DNA from: Flavobacterium sp. AED
GTDB lineage: Bacteria > Bacteroidota > Bacteroidia > Flavobacteriales > Flavobacteriaceae
Reading direction: 5' to 3'
DNA length: 64,000 bases
Assembly: GCF_000812945.1 (NCBI RefSeq)
Contig: NZ_JSYM01000001.1
Span: 310,001-374,000 of the forward strand
This document shows, one piece after another, positions 8,744 through 17,855 of the stretch. The translations under genes were made by a program, and so were the position numbers. Below the pieces are notes generated by a model. The model was not told the DNA's origin and searched no databases. It saw only the letters and a program-made list of their open reading frames with translations. How positions within the stretch are numbered: position 1 is the stretch's first letter; each line of letters opens with the position of its first letter.

Positions 8744-9631
8744 TTAGTCAAACAAATCCGAAGATAAATACCGATCGCCGCGGTCACAGATAATGGCAAC
8801 AATAACTCCCGATTCTAAAGTATTGGCTATTTTTAAGGCTGCCGCAACGGAACCGCCGCTGCTCATTCCTGCAAAAACGCCTTCTTCCAGAGCCAAACGT
8901 TTGGTCATATCTCGGGCTTCTTGTTCGGTGACTTCAATAATCGTATCTACTTTTGAGGCATCGAAAATTTTAGGTAAATATTCTTGAGGCCATTTCCTGA
9001 TTCCCGGAATTTGGGAGCCATCACTTGGTTGAGCGCCTACGATTTGGATTGTTGGGTTTTTCTCTTTCAAATAAGTAGAAGTTCCTATAATCGTTCCAGT
9101 AGTTCCCATTGCGGAAACGAAATGCGTTACAGTTCCCTCGGTATCATTCCATATTTCCGGACCAGTGGTTTTATAATGTGCTTTCCAGTTGTCATCATTT
9201 GCAAACTGATTCAGCATGATGTAACCGCCTTCGGCAACTTTTTTATCAGCATAATCTCTGGAGCCAATGATTCCAGTATCTGCAGGTGTTAAAATCACGG
9301 TGGCACCATAAGCACGCATTGTTTGGGTGCGTTCTTTGGTAGAATCTTCCGGAAGAATTAATTCAATTTCGATATTAAATAATTGAGCAATCATCGCCAA
9401 AGCAATTCCGGTGTTTCCACTGGTGGCTTCAATGAGTTTGTCTCCTTTTTTGATATCACCTCTTTCCAGCGCAGATTTAATCATATTGTAAGCCGCTCTG
9501 TCTTTTACGCTACCTCCAGGATTGTTTCCTTCGAGTTTTAATAAAAGTTTTACGTTTTTATTTTTAACCAAATTAACGGTCTCCACCAAAGGGGTATTTC
9601 CAATCAGGTCTAATAATTTTTGTGGCTTCAT
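8744..9631 (-). CDS. cysM: Cysteine synthase B (O-acetylserine sulfhydrylase)
   Basis: This pyridoxal-phosphate enzyme joins O-acetylserine with sulfide, or thiosulfate in CysM types, to form cysteine in the cytoplasm. The 295 residues include the substrate loop and the PLP lysine in NNPGGSVKDRAAY, the TSGNTGIALA loop, the phosphate-binding GTTGTIIGTS loop and the FAGMSSGG segment. The length and the VFAGMSSGGSVAAAL ending fit CysM. It starts one base after cysE stops, so substrate maker and user are translated from one message. Confidence 0.92.
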   Translation of the reverse strand: MKPQKLLDLIGNTPLVETVNLVKNKNVKLLLKLEGNNPGGSVKDRAAYNMIKSALERGDIKKGDKLIEATSGNTGIALAMIAQLFNIEIELILPEDSTKERTQTMRAYGATVILTPADTGIIGSRDYADKKVAEGGYIMLNQFANDDNWKAHYKTTGPEIWNDTEGTVTHFVSAMGTTGTIIGTSTYLKEKNPTIQIVGAQPSDGSQIPGIRKWPQEYLPKIFDASKVDTIIEVTEQEARDMTKRLALEEGVFAGMSSGGSVAAALKIANTLESGVIVAIICDRGDRYLSSDLFD

Positions 9632-9632
9632 G

Positions 9633-10424
9633 CTAATTTATTTCTTTTATTTTTACTTCTGTAGTCGTGGTGTTGAGTACCATCGATTTTGCCGGAATAG
9701 ATTTAGTAACCCAAGCATTTCCCCCAATGATACTGTTTTTACCAATTACGGTTTCTCCGCCTAGAATAGTTGCATTGGCATAAATGCAAACATTTTTCTC
9801 CACAGTAGGATGTCTTTTTGCATTTTTCATGTCTTTGCTCACACTTAATGCTCCTAAAGTTACTCCTTGGTAAATTTTTACGTGTTTTTCAATCACAGTA
9901 GTCTCCCCAATTACAATTCCGGTGGCATGATCAATAAAGAAAGGCGATGCAATAGTTGCGCCAGCATGAATGTCAGTTCCAGTAATACGATGCGCATATT
10001 CGCTCATTAATCTGGAGAAAAGTAATAAGTCTAATAAATACAATTCATGGCTTAATCGATAGATGGCAATGGCGTAGAATCCTGGATATGCTAAATAGAC
10101 TTCTTCAATACTGTTTGAGGCAGGATCATTTTCTAAAATGTAGGCAGCATCCTGATTCAGTTTTTCAAGAACAGAGGGTAAACTTTCCAGATATTTGTCC
10201 CAAATAGAATCGCATAATGCATGTGGTTTTTTACAAGCAATTGCTGAAATTTCTTTGAATTGTAATTCAAGTTCAGCGATACTTTCATCCAGTGGAGCAT
10301 TGGCATCAAATAGCGTATAGAATAATTTTTCAGTAAAGGCTTCCGTTTTCGTCTTGATTCCGTAGTTGATGGAAAAATGGCTTTTTAAAGCGCTAATATT
10401 TTTGATAATCAGATCTTTTGTCAC
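9633..10424 (-). CDS. cysE: Serine O-acetyltransferase
   Basis: The enzyme transfers acetyl from acetyl-CoA to serine, the first step of cysteine synthesis. The 263-residue protein has the helical N-terminal domain (about 1-130) followed by a left-handed beta-helix of hexapeptide repeats. Catalytic residues are visible in the segment around FFIDHATGIVIGETT, and the CoA-binding loop is near RHPTVEKN. The C-terminus ends shortly after the helix (TTTTEVKIKEIN) without the GVPAR-type tail of enterobacterial enzymes, so feedback control by cysteine may differ. It forms a two-gene operon with cysM. Confidence 0.9.
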   Translation of the reverse strand: MTKDLIIKNISALKSHFSINYGIKTKTEAFTEKLFYTLFDANAPLDESIAELELQFKEISAIACKKPHALCDSIWDKYLESLPSVLEKLNQDAAYILENDPASNSIEEVYLAYPGFYAIAIYRLSHELYLLDLLLFSRLMSEYAHRITGTDIHAGATIASPFFIDHATGIVIGETTVIEKHVKIYQGVTLGALSVSKDMKNAKRHPTVEKNVCIYANATILGGETVIGKNSIIGGNAWVTKSIPAKSMVLNTTTTEVKIKEIN

Positions 10425-10629
10425 GATTATAGGATTGAATTATTAATTTAAAGGCATAAAAGTAAGGCGATTTTTAGAAACAGTGGCAACATTAACACAA
10501 AGAAATTGGCATATTGAATGAGAATGTAATGTTTTTCTTGATTGGTAACATTTTTAGACATATTCTCGAAAAATATAACAATTATAGGGTTCTTGAATTA
10601 TTCATTTGCTGCTTGCAAAAGAGTAAACT

Positions 10630-12012
10630 TTATGACACTGTCGTTTTTGGGTTTTTAGGAATAGTAAAAATAAAACTGGCACCATGAATCCCGTCAGATT
10701 CAATATGAATCTTTCCAGATTTTCCTTCGATGATTTTTTTGACAATAGACAGCCCAATTCCAGTGCTTTCTTTGACATCTCGTGCTAAAATAGTCTGAAA
10801 AACACCAAATACTTTTTCTTGGTATTTTTTGGGTATTCCGGGACCATTGTCTTTTATGGTAAATTGATGAAAATCAGGTAATGAAAGATAAGTACATTCT
10901 ATTTTTCCAATAGGTTTGTCGTTATATTTTACCGCATTGCTTATCAAGTTACTAAAAACCTGGTGCATTAATATTTTTTCTGTACTAATAACGGGAAAAT
11001 TGTTCCCAATACTGACTTCATATCCTTCATTGGGCACAATAGTTTTAACTATTTCTTCCAACATTTGATGTAAATCTACCTTTTCGAGTTCGATATTTGT
11101 TGTTCCAATACGGGAATACTCTAAAATGCCATTGATTAAGTTTTCCATCCTTTGAATTCTTCCTTGTAGTAATTTAAAATTTGAATTTGTTTCATCAGAA
11201 ACGACATCTAAATCCTCAATAATCCATTCTGAAAGGCTGTAAATAGCTCTTAGTGGTGCTTTTAAATCATGTGAAACGATATAAGCAAATTGATCCAGCT
11301 CGTCGTTTTTTTTGTTAAGGACTATTAAAGCATTATGTAATTTCTCTTCTTCTGTTTTTCGATTGATTATGTCGAAATTGAGTATTTTATTTTTGGCTAT
11401 TATTTTAAATAAAAAATGCGACGTAATTAGGAATAACAATACCAGTAAGCTGGATTCAATTACTTCAATTAATAAATCATTATCCCATGATTTTGCGTCA
11501 AAATCCATTCCATATACAGCAATAGTTTTACCTGTAGTTTTATCTTTTATAGGTATGTAAGCACTAACCCAAGTTCCCCATCTGTCGCTAGAAGGTTCAG
11601 TAATAATATCCTTTCCATCATTAAAAGCTTGATAGGTTGGTCCATCTGCTTCAGTGTATTCTTGTCCAGGAGGAGAATAATTTTTTGAAGTTTCAGGTTC
11701 TGAATCGACGATGAAATATATTTTCCCATTTTTTTGAGTATATAAATACGCAAAACTTGCTTTAGGATTAATTTTGATCACTTCCTTTAAAGTGTTTTTT
11801 AAATCTTGGTATTGTGGTTTGTTAATATCAGATAACTTTACTTCAAGTTTATTCAAATCCTTTTTTGGTAAGGATACTTCAATGGATTTTGCAATTTGTA
11901 ATACGCTGTCAGTTCGATTGTCTTTAAATCGCATCCAGGTAAAATAGAGATAAATGATGCCTAAAATAAAAATAAAAATGGAAACTGTTTTTTGTAAATG
12001 AATTTTTTTCAT
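10630..12012 (-). CDS. Sensor histidine kinase with extracytoplasmic sensor domain
   Basis: From the ATG at 12012 (MKKIHLQ) the protein has 460 residues; an ATG at 12027 would add five. In the longer numbering, one helix (13-30), a periplasmic Cache-like domain (about 35-187, with a YGMDFD ending) and a second helix (189-210) precede a short coiled coil. H253 of HisKA lies in YIVSHDLKAPLRA. The ATPase boxes VFSNLISNAVKYND, KDNGPGIP and STGIGLSIVKK are intact. The kinase core is strikingly similar to that of the kinase at 38886-41207, so the two are recent paralogues with different sensors. No regulator gene is adjacent. Confidence 0.88.
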   Translation of the reverse strand: MKKIHLQKTVSIFIFILGIIYLYFTWMRFKDNRTDSVLQIAKSIEVSLPKKDLNKLEVKLSDINKPQYQDLKNTLKEVIKINPKASFAYLYTQKNGKIYFIVDSEPETSKNYSPPGQEYTEADGPTYQAFNDGKDIITEPSSDRWGTWVSAYIPIKDKTTGKTIAVYGMDFDAKSWDNDLLIEVIESSLLVLLFLITSHFLFKIIAKNKILNFDIINRKTEEEKLHNALIVLNKKNDELDQFAYIVSHDLKAPLRAIYSLSEWIIEDLDVVSDETNSNFKLLQGRIQRMENLINGILEYSRIGTTNIELEKVDLHQMLEEIVKTIVPNEGYEVSIGNNFPVISTEKILMHQVFSNLISNAVKYNDKPIGKIECTYLSLPDFHQFTIKDNGPGIPKKYQEKVFGVFQTILARDVKESTGIGLSIVKKIIEGKSGKIHIESDGIHGASFIFTIPKNPKTTVS

Positions 12013-12239
12013 GGATAATGAAATCATAGTATCTGAAACTATGTTTGTTTTTTAATAAATAATAAAAATTCAAATTGAACTAAATGAGTCTGATTCATTC
12101 CTGCACTCAAAAATAACAACTTTTAGGACTTGTAGCCAATTTAAAACGGTTAATTATTTTAGTTGCGCATTTTAATAATTAAAGCCTTTTTTTATTTTTA
12201 AAGCCTTATTCTCTAAATTTAGAAATGCAAAATCATCGC

Positions 12240-12518
12240 TTAATAGTGTTTGTAAAAATATCCAACAACCATAAATATCCCATTTAGAATTCCTATTCCA
12301 ATAATGTATTTTTGATAATTATTTCGTTTATCAATAAAATGTAAACTAACAATTCCTAAAAATAATAGTGTAGTATAAATGGCTGGATACATCTTGAAAG
12401 CGGCTATAAAATCACCTTGTAAAATCAGCAGAAGTCCTCTCTGAAAACCGCATCCCAAACACTCCACTCCGAAGAGTGTTTTGCTTAAACAGGGGAACAT
12501 ATATTTTTCTAAATCCAA
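12240..12518 (-). CDS. DUF2752 family membrane protein
   Basis: This 92-residue protein carries the DUF2752 hallmark CLGCGFQRG near residue 20 and two or three hydrophobic helices after it. The paired cysteines suggest metal or redox chemistry at the membrane, but no function is established for the family. It stands alone between a kinase gene and an oppositely oriented pair. Confidence 0.75.
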   Translation of the reverse strand: MDLEKYMFPCLSKTLFGVECLGCGFQRGLLLILQGDFIAAFKMYPAIYTTLLFLGIVSLHFIDKRNNYQKYIIGIGILNGIFMVVGYFYKHY

Positions 12519-12619
12519 TGGTTTTTCTTTTTACAATTTTACAAAAAAATAAGAAACGGTTGAGATAATAAATAGAGCAATTTTAAATTCATTACTTTTG
12601 GAAACTGATATTTAAAGAG

Positions 12620-12802
12620 ATGAAAAAGTTTTTAATTCCCATAATGATTGTTGCGATCATTATAGCTTTATATGAGCAAGTGAATGCAGAGAAAAATGTT
12701 TATGTAATGGTTGTTGCAATTGTTGTTTTCATGTATGGAATGATGCAATTGAGCGCTAAGACACCGAGTAAAAATCAAGATAAAGAAGACGAAAATGTTT
12801 AA
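12620..12802 (+). CDS. Small two-helix membrane protein
   Basis: The 60-residue product has two hydrophobic helices (about 3-20 and 28-44) and a charged C-terminal tail. Its end overlaps the start of the Smr gene by 8 bases, so the two are translationally coupled. A TACTTTTG box at 12593-12600 lies 19 bases before the ATG and fits a -7 promoter element. Function is unknown; the steady link to an Smr protein is the only hint. Confidence 0.65.
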   Translation: MKKFLIPIMIVAIIIALYEQVNAEKNVYVMVVAIVVFMYGMMQLSAKTPSKNQDKEDENV

Positions 12803-13346
12803 TAAAGGAGATAAAGTTTCAGTGCTTGATGAAGCTATGAACGGAGTAGTGTTGTCAGTGAAAGACAAGCAAGTAACGATAGAAACAGAGGATGGTTTTG
12901 TGATGACATTTTTTGTCAATGAGTTACTTAAGATAAACGATTCCAGTAATTTAATGGATTCTATTAGAAGAATTAATGTAGATGAAATTTCGAAAGAGAA
13001 AGAGATCCCGAAACCACGAAGTTTTGTCAAGGAACGTAAAGATAAACACGAAATTTCAGCTCCGGAGTTCGATTTGCATATCGAAAAATTAGTTCCTAAT
13101 AAACGTGGAATGTCCAATTATGATATTCTGACCTTGCAAACCGAAACTGCAAAAAGACACATAGAATTTGCTATTCGCAATCGCATTCCTAAGATTGTTT
13201 TTATACATGGTGTTGGTGAAGGAATCTTAAAAGCAGAGCTTGATTTTTTATTAGGTCGGTATGATAATATTGCTTTTCAAGAAGGTAATTATCAAAAATA
13301 TGGTCAAGGTGCTACTGAAGTTTTTATCAAACAAAGCACTAAATAA
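12795..13346 (+). CDS. Smr-domain protein (MutS2 C-terminal-like)
   Basis: The 183-residue protein has an N-terminal small beta domain (about 1-50) resembling the KOW/SH3-like part found before Smr in Bacteroidota. A charged linker follows, then an Smr domain (about 95-180). The Smr motifs FDLHIEKL and FIHGVGEGILK (the HGxGxG nucleic-acid loop) are intact. Smr domains bind or cut structured DNA or RNA; without MutS domains this is likely a stand-alone nuclease or nucleic-acid binder. It overlaps the small membrane gene upstream and ends at a strong terminator. Confidence 0.8.
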   Translation: MFNKGDKVSVLDEAMNGVVLSVKDKQVTIETEDGFVMTFFVNELLKINDSSNLMDSIRRINVDEISKEKEIPKPRSFVKERKDKHEISAPEFDLHIEKLVPNKRGMSNYDILTLQTETAKRHIEFAIRNRIPKIVFIHGVGEGILKAELDFLLGRYDNIAFQEGNYQKYGQGATEVFIKQSTK

Positions 13347-13371
13347 TTCCTGTTTTAGTTCTTATACAACA

Positions 13372-13436
13372 CAAAAAAAGCGTCGATTCTTAAGTCATTT
13401 TCATTTGAAAATATATTAAGAATCGACGCTTTTTTT
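13372..13436. terminator. Bidirectional terminator
   Basis: A 15-bp perfect stem, AGCGTCGATTCTTAA (13379-13393) with 13416-13430, is flanked by A and T tracts. It separates the Smr gene from the convergent lipoprotein gene. Confidence 0.88.
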
Positions 13437-13474
13437 ACGGTTATATAGGCTTGATTTTAGACTTTTATTGGTCT

Positions 13475-14434
13475 TTAATTTGCAGTTAAAAGTTCCCCAT
13501 AAATGTAGTTGTCACCTAATTTGAAATCATTATTTCCTTTCTTCATTGTAACATTTTTAAGCACGATAGTGTGTTTAAAACCGTTTGCAAATGAGGTTGT
13601 AGTTACTTCAACAATTCCACTTACATTTGAAACTCCAGCCACGGCAATCCACTCTTCACTTATCGCAGGCGTTGTAGGAACCGTAGTTGTGCAAAAATAA
13701 CTGGAGGTTAATAAACCTGAAAATAATCGATACGTAAGCTTATTAACCGTTGCGCTTATAAGTCCGGTTCTAGGAGTATTTAGAGGAGTAGCACTATTAA
13801 CAATCAAATTAGGATCAATGTCTAATGTGAGCGCTTCGCTACTGTTATTATCGTAAATTTGTTTAGATGTTGGGCATTGTTCTAATGTTTTATCAAACCC
13901 AAATGGCAATGAAGTTGCTGAAGTAACATAATCTCCAAACGCAAATGTTTCATACACTTGGGTACCACTACTTTTTGCAAAAGTGATATTTTTGAAAACA
14001 ATATTATGATTGTAACCCGTTATTTTGGTACTGTTATCAGTTGCATTTGTAGTTTTTACAGCAGTAGTAAATATTTGGATTTTCCCAGCAGTAGCTGTCC
14101 ATTGGTCTGTTACAATTGGTGTTGCCGGTGGTATAGATTCACAAATGGTAGGCGATGCAACCGTTCCGTTATAAAAACGATATACAACTCTGTTACTCGT
14201 ATTGATATCTATAATGACAGGAGTGTCAACCAAACTGGGTTCGTTTAAGAACGTACTTTCTGGGATGTCAAGAAGTAATGATTCCTTTTCTTTGAGTTTA
14301 TAGATAATATTATTATTGGTAGTGCATTTTTGTGTTGCAGCAGTTGAGAAATCAATAGTTTCTAAAGTTAAATTTCCATCATCACAGCTGTTTAACAGCA
14401 ACGCTAAAACCAATAGGCTTGCAACTCTTTTCAT
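13475..14434 (-). CDS. Lipoprotein with an internal duplication, unknown function
   Basis: I chose the ATG at 14434 because MKRVASLLVLALLLNSC is a clean lipoprotein signal; the longer frame from 14485 adds 17 residues before it. The mature protein (about 300 residues) contains two similar halves. Each has a cysteine segment (AATQKC, LEQCP), a VYRFYNG or TYRLFSG strand, an ICES or FCTT segment, a DQWTATAG or EEWIAVAG strand, and an IVFKNITF or IVLKNVTM strand with FGDY or LGDN. The composition looks beta-sandwich-like. It is probably anchored to the outer membrane; role unknown. Confidence 0.7.
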   Translation of the reverse strand: MKRVASLLVLALLLNSCDDGNLTLETIDFSTAATQKCTTNNNIIYKLKEKESLLLDIPESTFLNEPSLVDTPVIIDINTSNRVVYRFYNGTVASPTICESIPPATPIVTDQWTATAGKIQIFTTAVKTTNATDNSTKITGYNHNIVFKNITFAKSSGTQVYETFAFGDYVTSATSLPFGFDKTLEQCPTSKQIYDNNSSEALTLDIDPNLIVNSATPLNTPRTGLISATVNKLTYRLFSGLLTSSYFCTTTVPTTPAISEEWIAVAGVSNVSGIVEVTTTSFANGFKHTIVLKNVTMKKGNNDFKLGDNYIYGELLTAN

Positions 14435-14612
14435 ATGTATAGTATTTGAAACAAAAATAGAATTTTTAATTTGTTCCAAATACATTCCTATTCAAAATCA
14501 TTGAATTTAACAGCATTTTAGGCTTTTAGATTTTAAATAATGATTTAAAAACTGCCGTTGATACTTTCTTGATTTGACAAGAAAGCGTTAATTCAAAGCA
14601 AATAGAAATCAT

Positions 14613-14620
14613 TATCTTTG
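14613..14620 (+). promoter_or_regulatory. -7 promoter box before EamA gene
   Basis: TATCTTTG matches TAnnTTTG and lies 19 bases before the ATG at 14640. The -33 element is not clear. Confidence 0.4.
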
Positions 14621-14639
14621 CGGCAATTTAATACTGGAT

Positions 14640-15560
14640 ATGAGACTCAACAAATACTATTTAGCCGCTTTTTCTGCCTTTTTTGTCTGGGGTTTTTTTA
14701 GTTTAGCATTAAAACCATTGCATGATTACCCGTCTTTGGACATTTTATTTTACCGCGTTTTTTTTAGTGTTGTTACCATGCTGTTGATTAATCTTTCTTT
14801 TAGAAAAAAAGTTTTAAAAAAAGACTGGAATCATTTTAAAAGCTTGGCTCCTAAACAGCAACGAAGTGTTGTTGTATTGACACTTGGAGGTGGCGTGTTT
14901 TTATCCTCAAACTGGTTTGTTTTCATTTATGTAATGAATCATATCAGTGTAAAAGCAGCTTCTTTAGCCTATTTAATATGTCCCATTTTAACCACGATAT
15001 TCGCTTTTTTTATATTGAAAGAAAAGCTGAGTAAATGGCAATGGTTTGCAGTAATGATAAGTGCTTTCAGTTGTGTTTTATTGTCTTTCAATCATTTTGA
15101 AGATATTTTCTACAGCCTTATTACAGCAGCAACTTATGCGATGTATTTAGTGAGTCAACGAAAGAATAGTGAATTGGATAAGTTCCTTGTTTTGACCATT
15201 CAATTGGTTTTTACAGCCCTAATTCTCTTGCCTTTTTATCCAAATTATAGTGGAACCTTGCCCACGGAATCCTTGTTTTACAGCTGTTTGTTAGTAATCG
15301 TAGTTTGTTTTACGATTATTCCTTTGTTTTTAAATTTGTATGCATTGAAAGGGATTAATTCGTCAGCAGTTGGAATTATGATCTATATTAATCCAATTAT
15401 TGGTTTTTTATTAGCCATATTTTATTACCATGAACAGGTAACTACTCTTCAATTGTTTTCCTATTTTCTGATTTTGGTTTCGATAGTTGTCTTTAATGAG
15501 AAACTAATCTTTTCCAGAAAATTGAAAGAAGCACCATCAGAAATGGAAGCTTTAAAATAA
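14640..15560 (+). CDS. EamA/DMT-family transporter (RarD-like)
   Basis: The 306-residue protein has about ten hydrophobic helices in two EamA halves, typical of the drug/metabolite transporter superfamily. The N-terminal WGFFSLALKPL and later FIYVMNHISVKAASLAYL segments resemble RarD-type members. It is an inner-membrane exporter or facilitator of small metabolites; the substrate is unknown. It starts a three-gene run with the desulfurase (17 bases later) and the FUSC gene. Confidence 0.82.
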   Translation: MRLNKYYLAAFSAFFVWGFFSLALKPLHDYPSLDILFYRVFFSVVTMLLINLSFRKKVLKKDWNHFKSLAPKQQRSVVVLTLGGGVFLSSNWFVFIYVMNHISVKAASLAYLICPILTTIFAFFILKEKLSKWQWFAVMISAFSCVLLSFNHFEDIFYSLITAATYAMYLVSQRKNSELDKFLVLTIQLVFTALILLPFYPNYSGTLPTESLFYSCLLVIVVCFTIIPLFLNLYALKGINSSAVGIMIYINPIIGFLLAIFYYHEQVTTLQLFSYFLILVSIVVFNEKLIFSRKLKEAPSEMEALK

Positions 15561-15577
15561 TTTTATAATTTCAAAAA

Positions 15578-16702
15578 ATGAAAAAAGTATATCTCGATAA
15601 CGCTTCTACAACGGCAATTCGTCCTGAAGTTATTCAAGAAATGACCAAAGTTATGGCCGAAGATTATGGAAATCCATCGTCAACGCATAGTTTTGGGCGT
15701 AATGCCAAAAGTATTTTAGAACTGTCCAGAAAATCAATTGCAAAACATTTGAATGGTACTGCACAAGAAATAATTTTTACTTCCTGTGGCACTGAAGCCA
15801 ACAATTGGATTCTTCGTTCTGCCGTTAAAGATTTGAAAGTAGAGCGAATAATTACCAGTAAAATAGAGCATCATGCCGTTTTATATACGATTTTAGTCTT
15901 GCAAAGTGAATACAGCATTCAGGTTGATTATGTGGCTGTTAAACCAAATGGCGAAATTGATATCACTGATTTAGTAGAGCTGCTTTCTCAGGATAAGAAA
16001 ACGTTGGTAAGCCTGATGCATGTGAATAATGAAACAGGAACTGTTTTAGATTTGGATAGAGTAGGACTAATTTGCCAAGAACACAATGTCTTATTTCATT
16101 CCGATACCGTACAGTCCGTTGGAAAAACAACGATTGATTTACAAGCCTTACCCATTAATTTTATTGTGGCAAGCGCCCATAAATTTCACGGTCCTAAAGG
16201 GGTTGGGTTTGCTTTTATTCGAAAAAACTCCGGTTTACAACCCTTATTTTTTGGTGGCGAACAAGAAAAAGGATTGCGGGCAGGAACGGAAGCCTTACAC
16301 CAAATTGCGGGAATGGCAAAAGCACTGGAACTTTCCTATTCTAATTTAGAAGCAGAAAGAAAGCATATCTCTGAATTGAAAAGTTACTTGATTACTCAAC
16401 TCGAAATTGAATTTCCGGCTTTTGTAATCAATGGAAGCGTTGATGGATTTTATAATATATTGAATGTTTTATTGCCTTTTTCTGAAGATAAAACGGCTAT
16501 GATTTTATTCCATTTAGATATGAAAGGAATCGCAGTTTCTCGCGGAAGTGCTTGTCAAAGCGGAAGTATAAAGCCTTCTCATGTATTAGCGGAAATGCTT
16601 TCTAATGAAGATTTGAAAAAACCAAGTTTGCGTATCTCTTTAAGCCATTATAATTCAAAAGAAGATATTGATTTGCTTATTGAAGCATTGAGAAGTATTT
16701 AA
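15578..16702 (+). CDS. Cysteine desulfurase (NifS/IscS family)
   Basis: This PLP enzyme removes sulfur from cysteine and passes it on for Fe-S clusters or thiolated cofactors. The 374 residues include YLDNASTTAIRP at the start, the His of KIEHHAVLYT, the PLP lysine in ASAHKFHGPKG and the active-site cysteine in SRGSACQSGSIKPSHVL. The RGSAC loop and length fit the class I (IscS/NifS) group. No isc or suf partner genes are nearby, so it may serve tRNA thiolation or another acceptor rather than a complete cluster pathway. Confidence 0.9.
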   Translation: MKKVYLDNASTTAIRPEVIQEMTKVMAEDYGNPSSTHSFGRNAKSILELSRKSIAKHLNGTAQEIIFTSCGTEANNWILRSAVKDLKVERIITSKIEHHAVLYTILVLQSEYSIQVDYVAVKPNGEIDITDLVELLSQDKKTLVSLMHVNNETGTVLDLDRVGLICQEHNVLFHSDTVQSVGKTTIDLQALPINFIVASAHKFHGPKGVGFAFIRKNSGLQPLFFGGEQEKGLRAGTEALHQIAGMAKALELSYSNLEAERKHISELKSYLITQLEIEFPAFVINGSVDGFYNILNVLLPFSEDKTAMILFHLDMKGIAVSRGSACQSGSIKPSHVLAEMLSNEDLKKPSLRISLSHYNSKEDIDLLIEALRSI

Positions 16703-16719
16703 AAAGATAAATAATCAAA

Positions 16720-17793
16720 ATGAAAGATAATTTCAAAACACTGGTCTTTAGAGAAGCAAAATCGTTGTTCGAATTAAAAAAAACGGAACGGCTATGGCAT
16801 TTTCCGGTTTTAGCATCGTTGTGTGTTGGATTACCCTTGTTGATTGGTTATTATTTTAACAAACTTGATTACGGGATATTATCCTGCATGGGAGGGTTGG
16901 TTATTTTATATTTACCAACTACTACTGTGGCACGACGAATGATTATGCTGTTGACCTGTTCATTTGGTTTTATGATATCCTTTGTTATTGGACTTTGTTT
17001 TAGTTTTAATCCGATACTTTCTGCTGTAGTTTTAGGCTTGTTTGCCATGAGTGTCTATTGGGTTGTCAATTACTTTGGAATGAAACCTCCAGGAAGCTTC
17101 TTTTTTATCATGATTGCTTCCATTGCGAGTTGTATGCCATTTGATTTAGAAAAGATTCCTATTCGTGTGGGGTTGATTGGGATGGGAGCAATGCTTGCCT
17201 GTTTATTGGCCTTATTTTATAGTTTATTTAGTGCTAATCCAGTAAAAACGGAATTAATCGTGGTCAAAAAAAGCAATTACACGACTTTGTTTGAGTCTGG
17301 GATTGTTGGATTTTTTATATTTGTATCGCTGCTTATAGGGCATTTACTTCAATTAAGTAATCCGTATTGGTTGCCCATTTCTTGTTTAGCCGTGATGCAG
17401 GGTGCTAGTTTGCAACATGTATGGCAAAGGAGTTTTCAGCGTGTTTTAGGAACATTTATAGGTTTAGGACTGGCATGGCTGTTGTTATTGCTAAAAATGA
17501 CTCCCTTAACTATCTGTATTAGCATTATGGTGTTGCAATTTATAATTGAAATGTTGGTAGTGAGACATTATGGATTGGCAGTTATTTTTATTACGCCATT
17601 AACTTTGTTTTTGGCCGAGGCGGGAAGTGCCATGACTGTTGATGCGAATACTTTAATTTCGGTTCGATTTGTCGATATTCTTCTGGGAAGTATTATTGGA
17701 GCTATTGGAGGATGGTTTTTGCATCATGAACAATTGCGTCACAATGCCGAAAGACAAATTCGTAAAACCAGAGTTCATATACTTAGGAAGTAG
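16720..17793 (+). CDS. FUSC-family membrane protein
   Basis: The 357-residue protein has two blocks of membrane helices (about 30-175 and 195-345) with a short cytoplasmic segment between, as in FUSC or aromatic-acid-exporter-like proteins. The second block carries the family-like segment GASLQHVWQRSFQRVLGT. It is shorter than the usual FUSC exporters, which have a long middle domain. It follows the desulfurase gene by 17 bases in the same operon. The substrate is unknown. Confidence 0.75.
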   Translation: MKDNFKTLVFREAKSLFELKKTERLWHFPVLASLCVGLPLLIGYYFNKLDYGILSCMGGLVILYLPTTTVARRMIMLLTCSFGFMISFVIGLCFSFNPILSAVVLGLFAMSVYWVVNYFGMKPPGSFFFIMIASIASCMPFDLEKIPIRVGLIGMGAMLACLLALFYSLFSANPVKTELIVVKKSNYTTLFESGIVGFFIFVSLLIGHLLQLSNPYWLPISCLAVMQGASLQHVWQRSFQRVLGTFIGLGLAWLLLLLKMTPLTICISIMVLQFIIEMLVVRHYGLAVIFITPLTLFLAEAGSAMTVDANTLISVRFVDILLGSIIGAIGGWFLHHEQLRHNAERQIRKTRVHILRK

Positions 17794-17855
17794 CTAGTAC
17801 ATTGGCTTGATAAATAAATCTTTAAACACTATGAAATAGTTTTTTATCGAAGATT

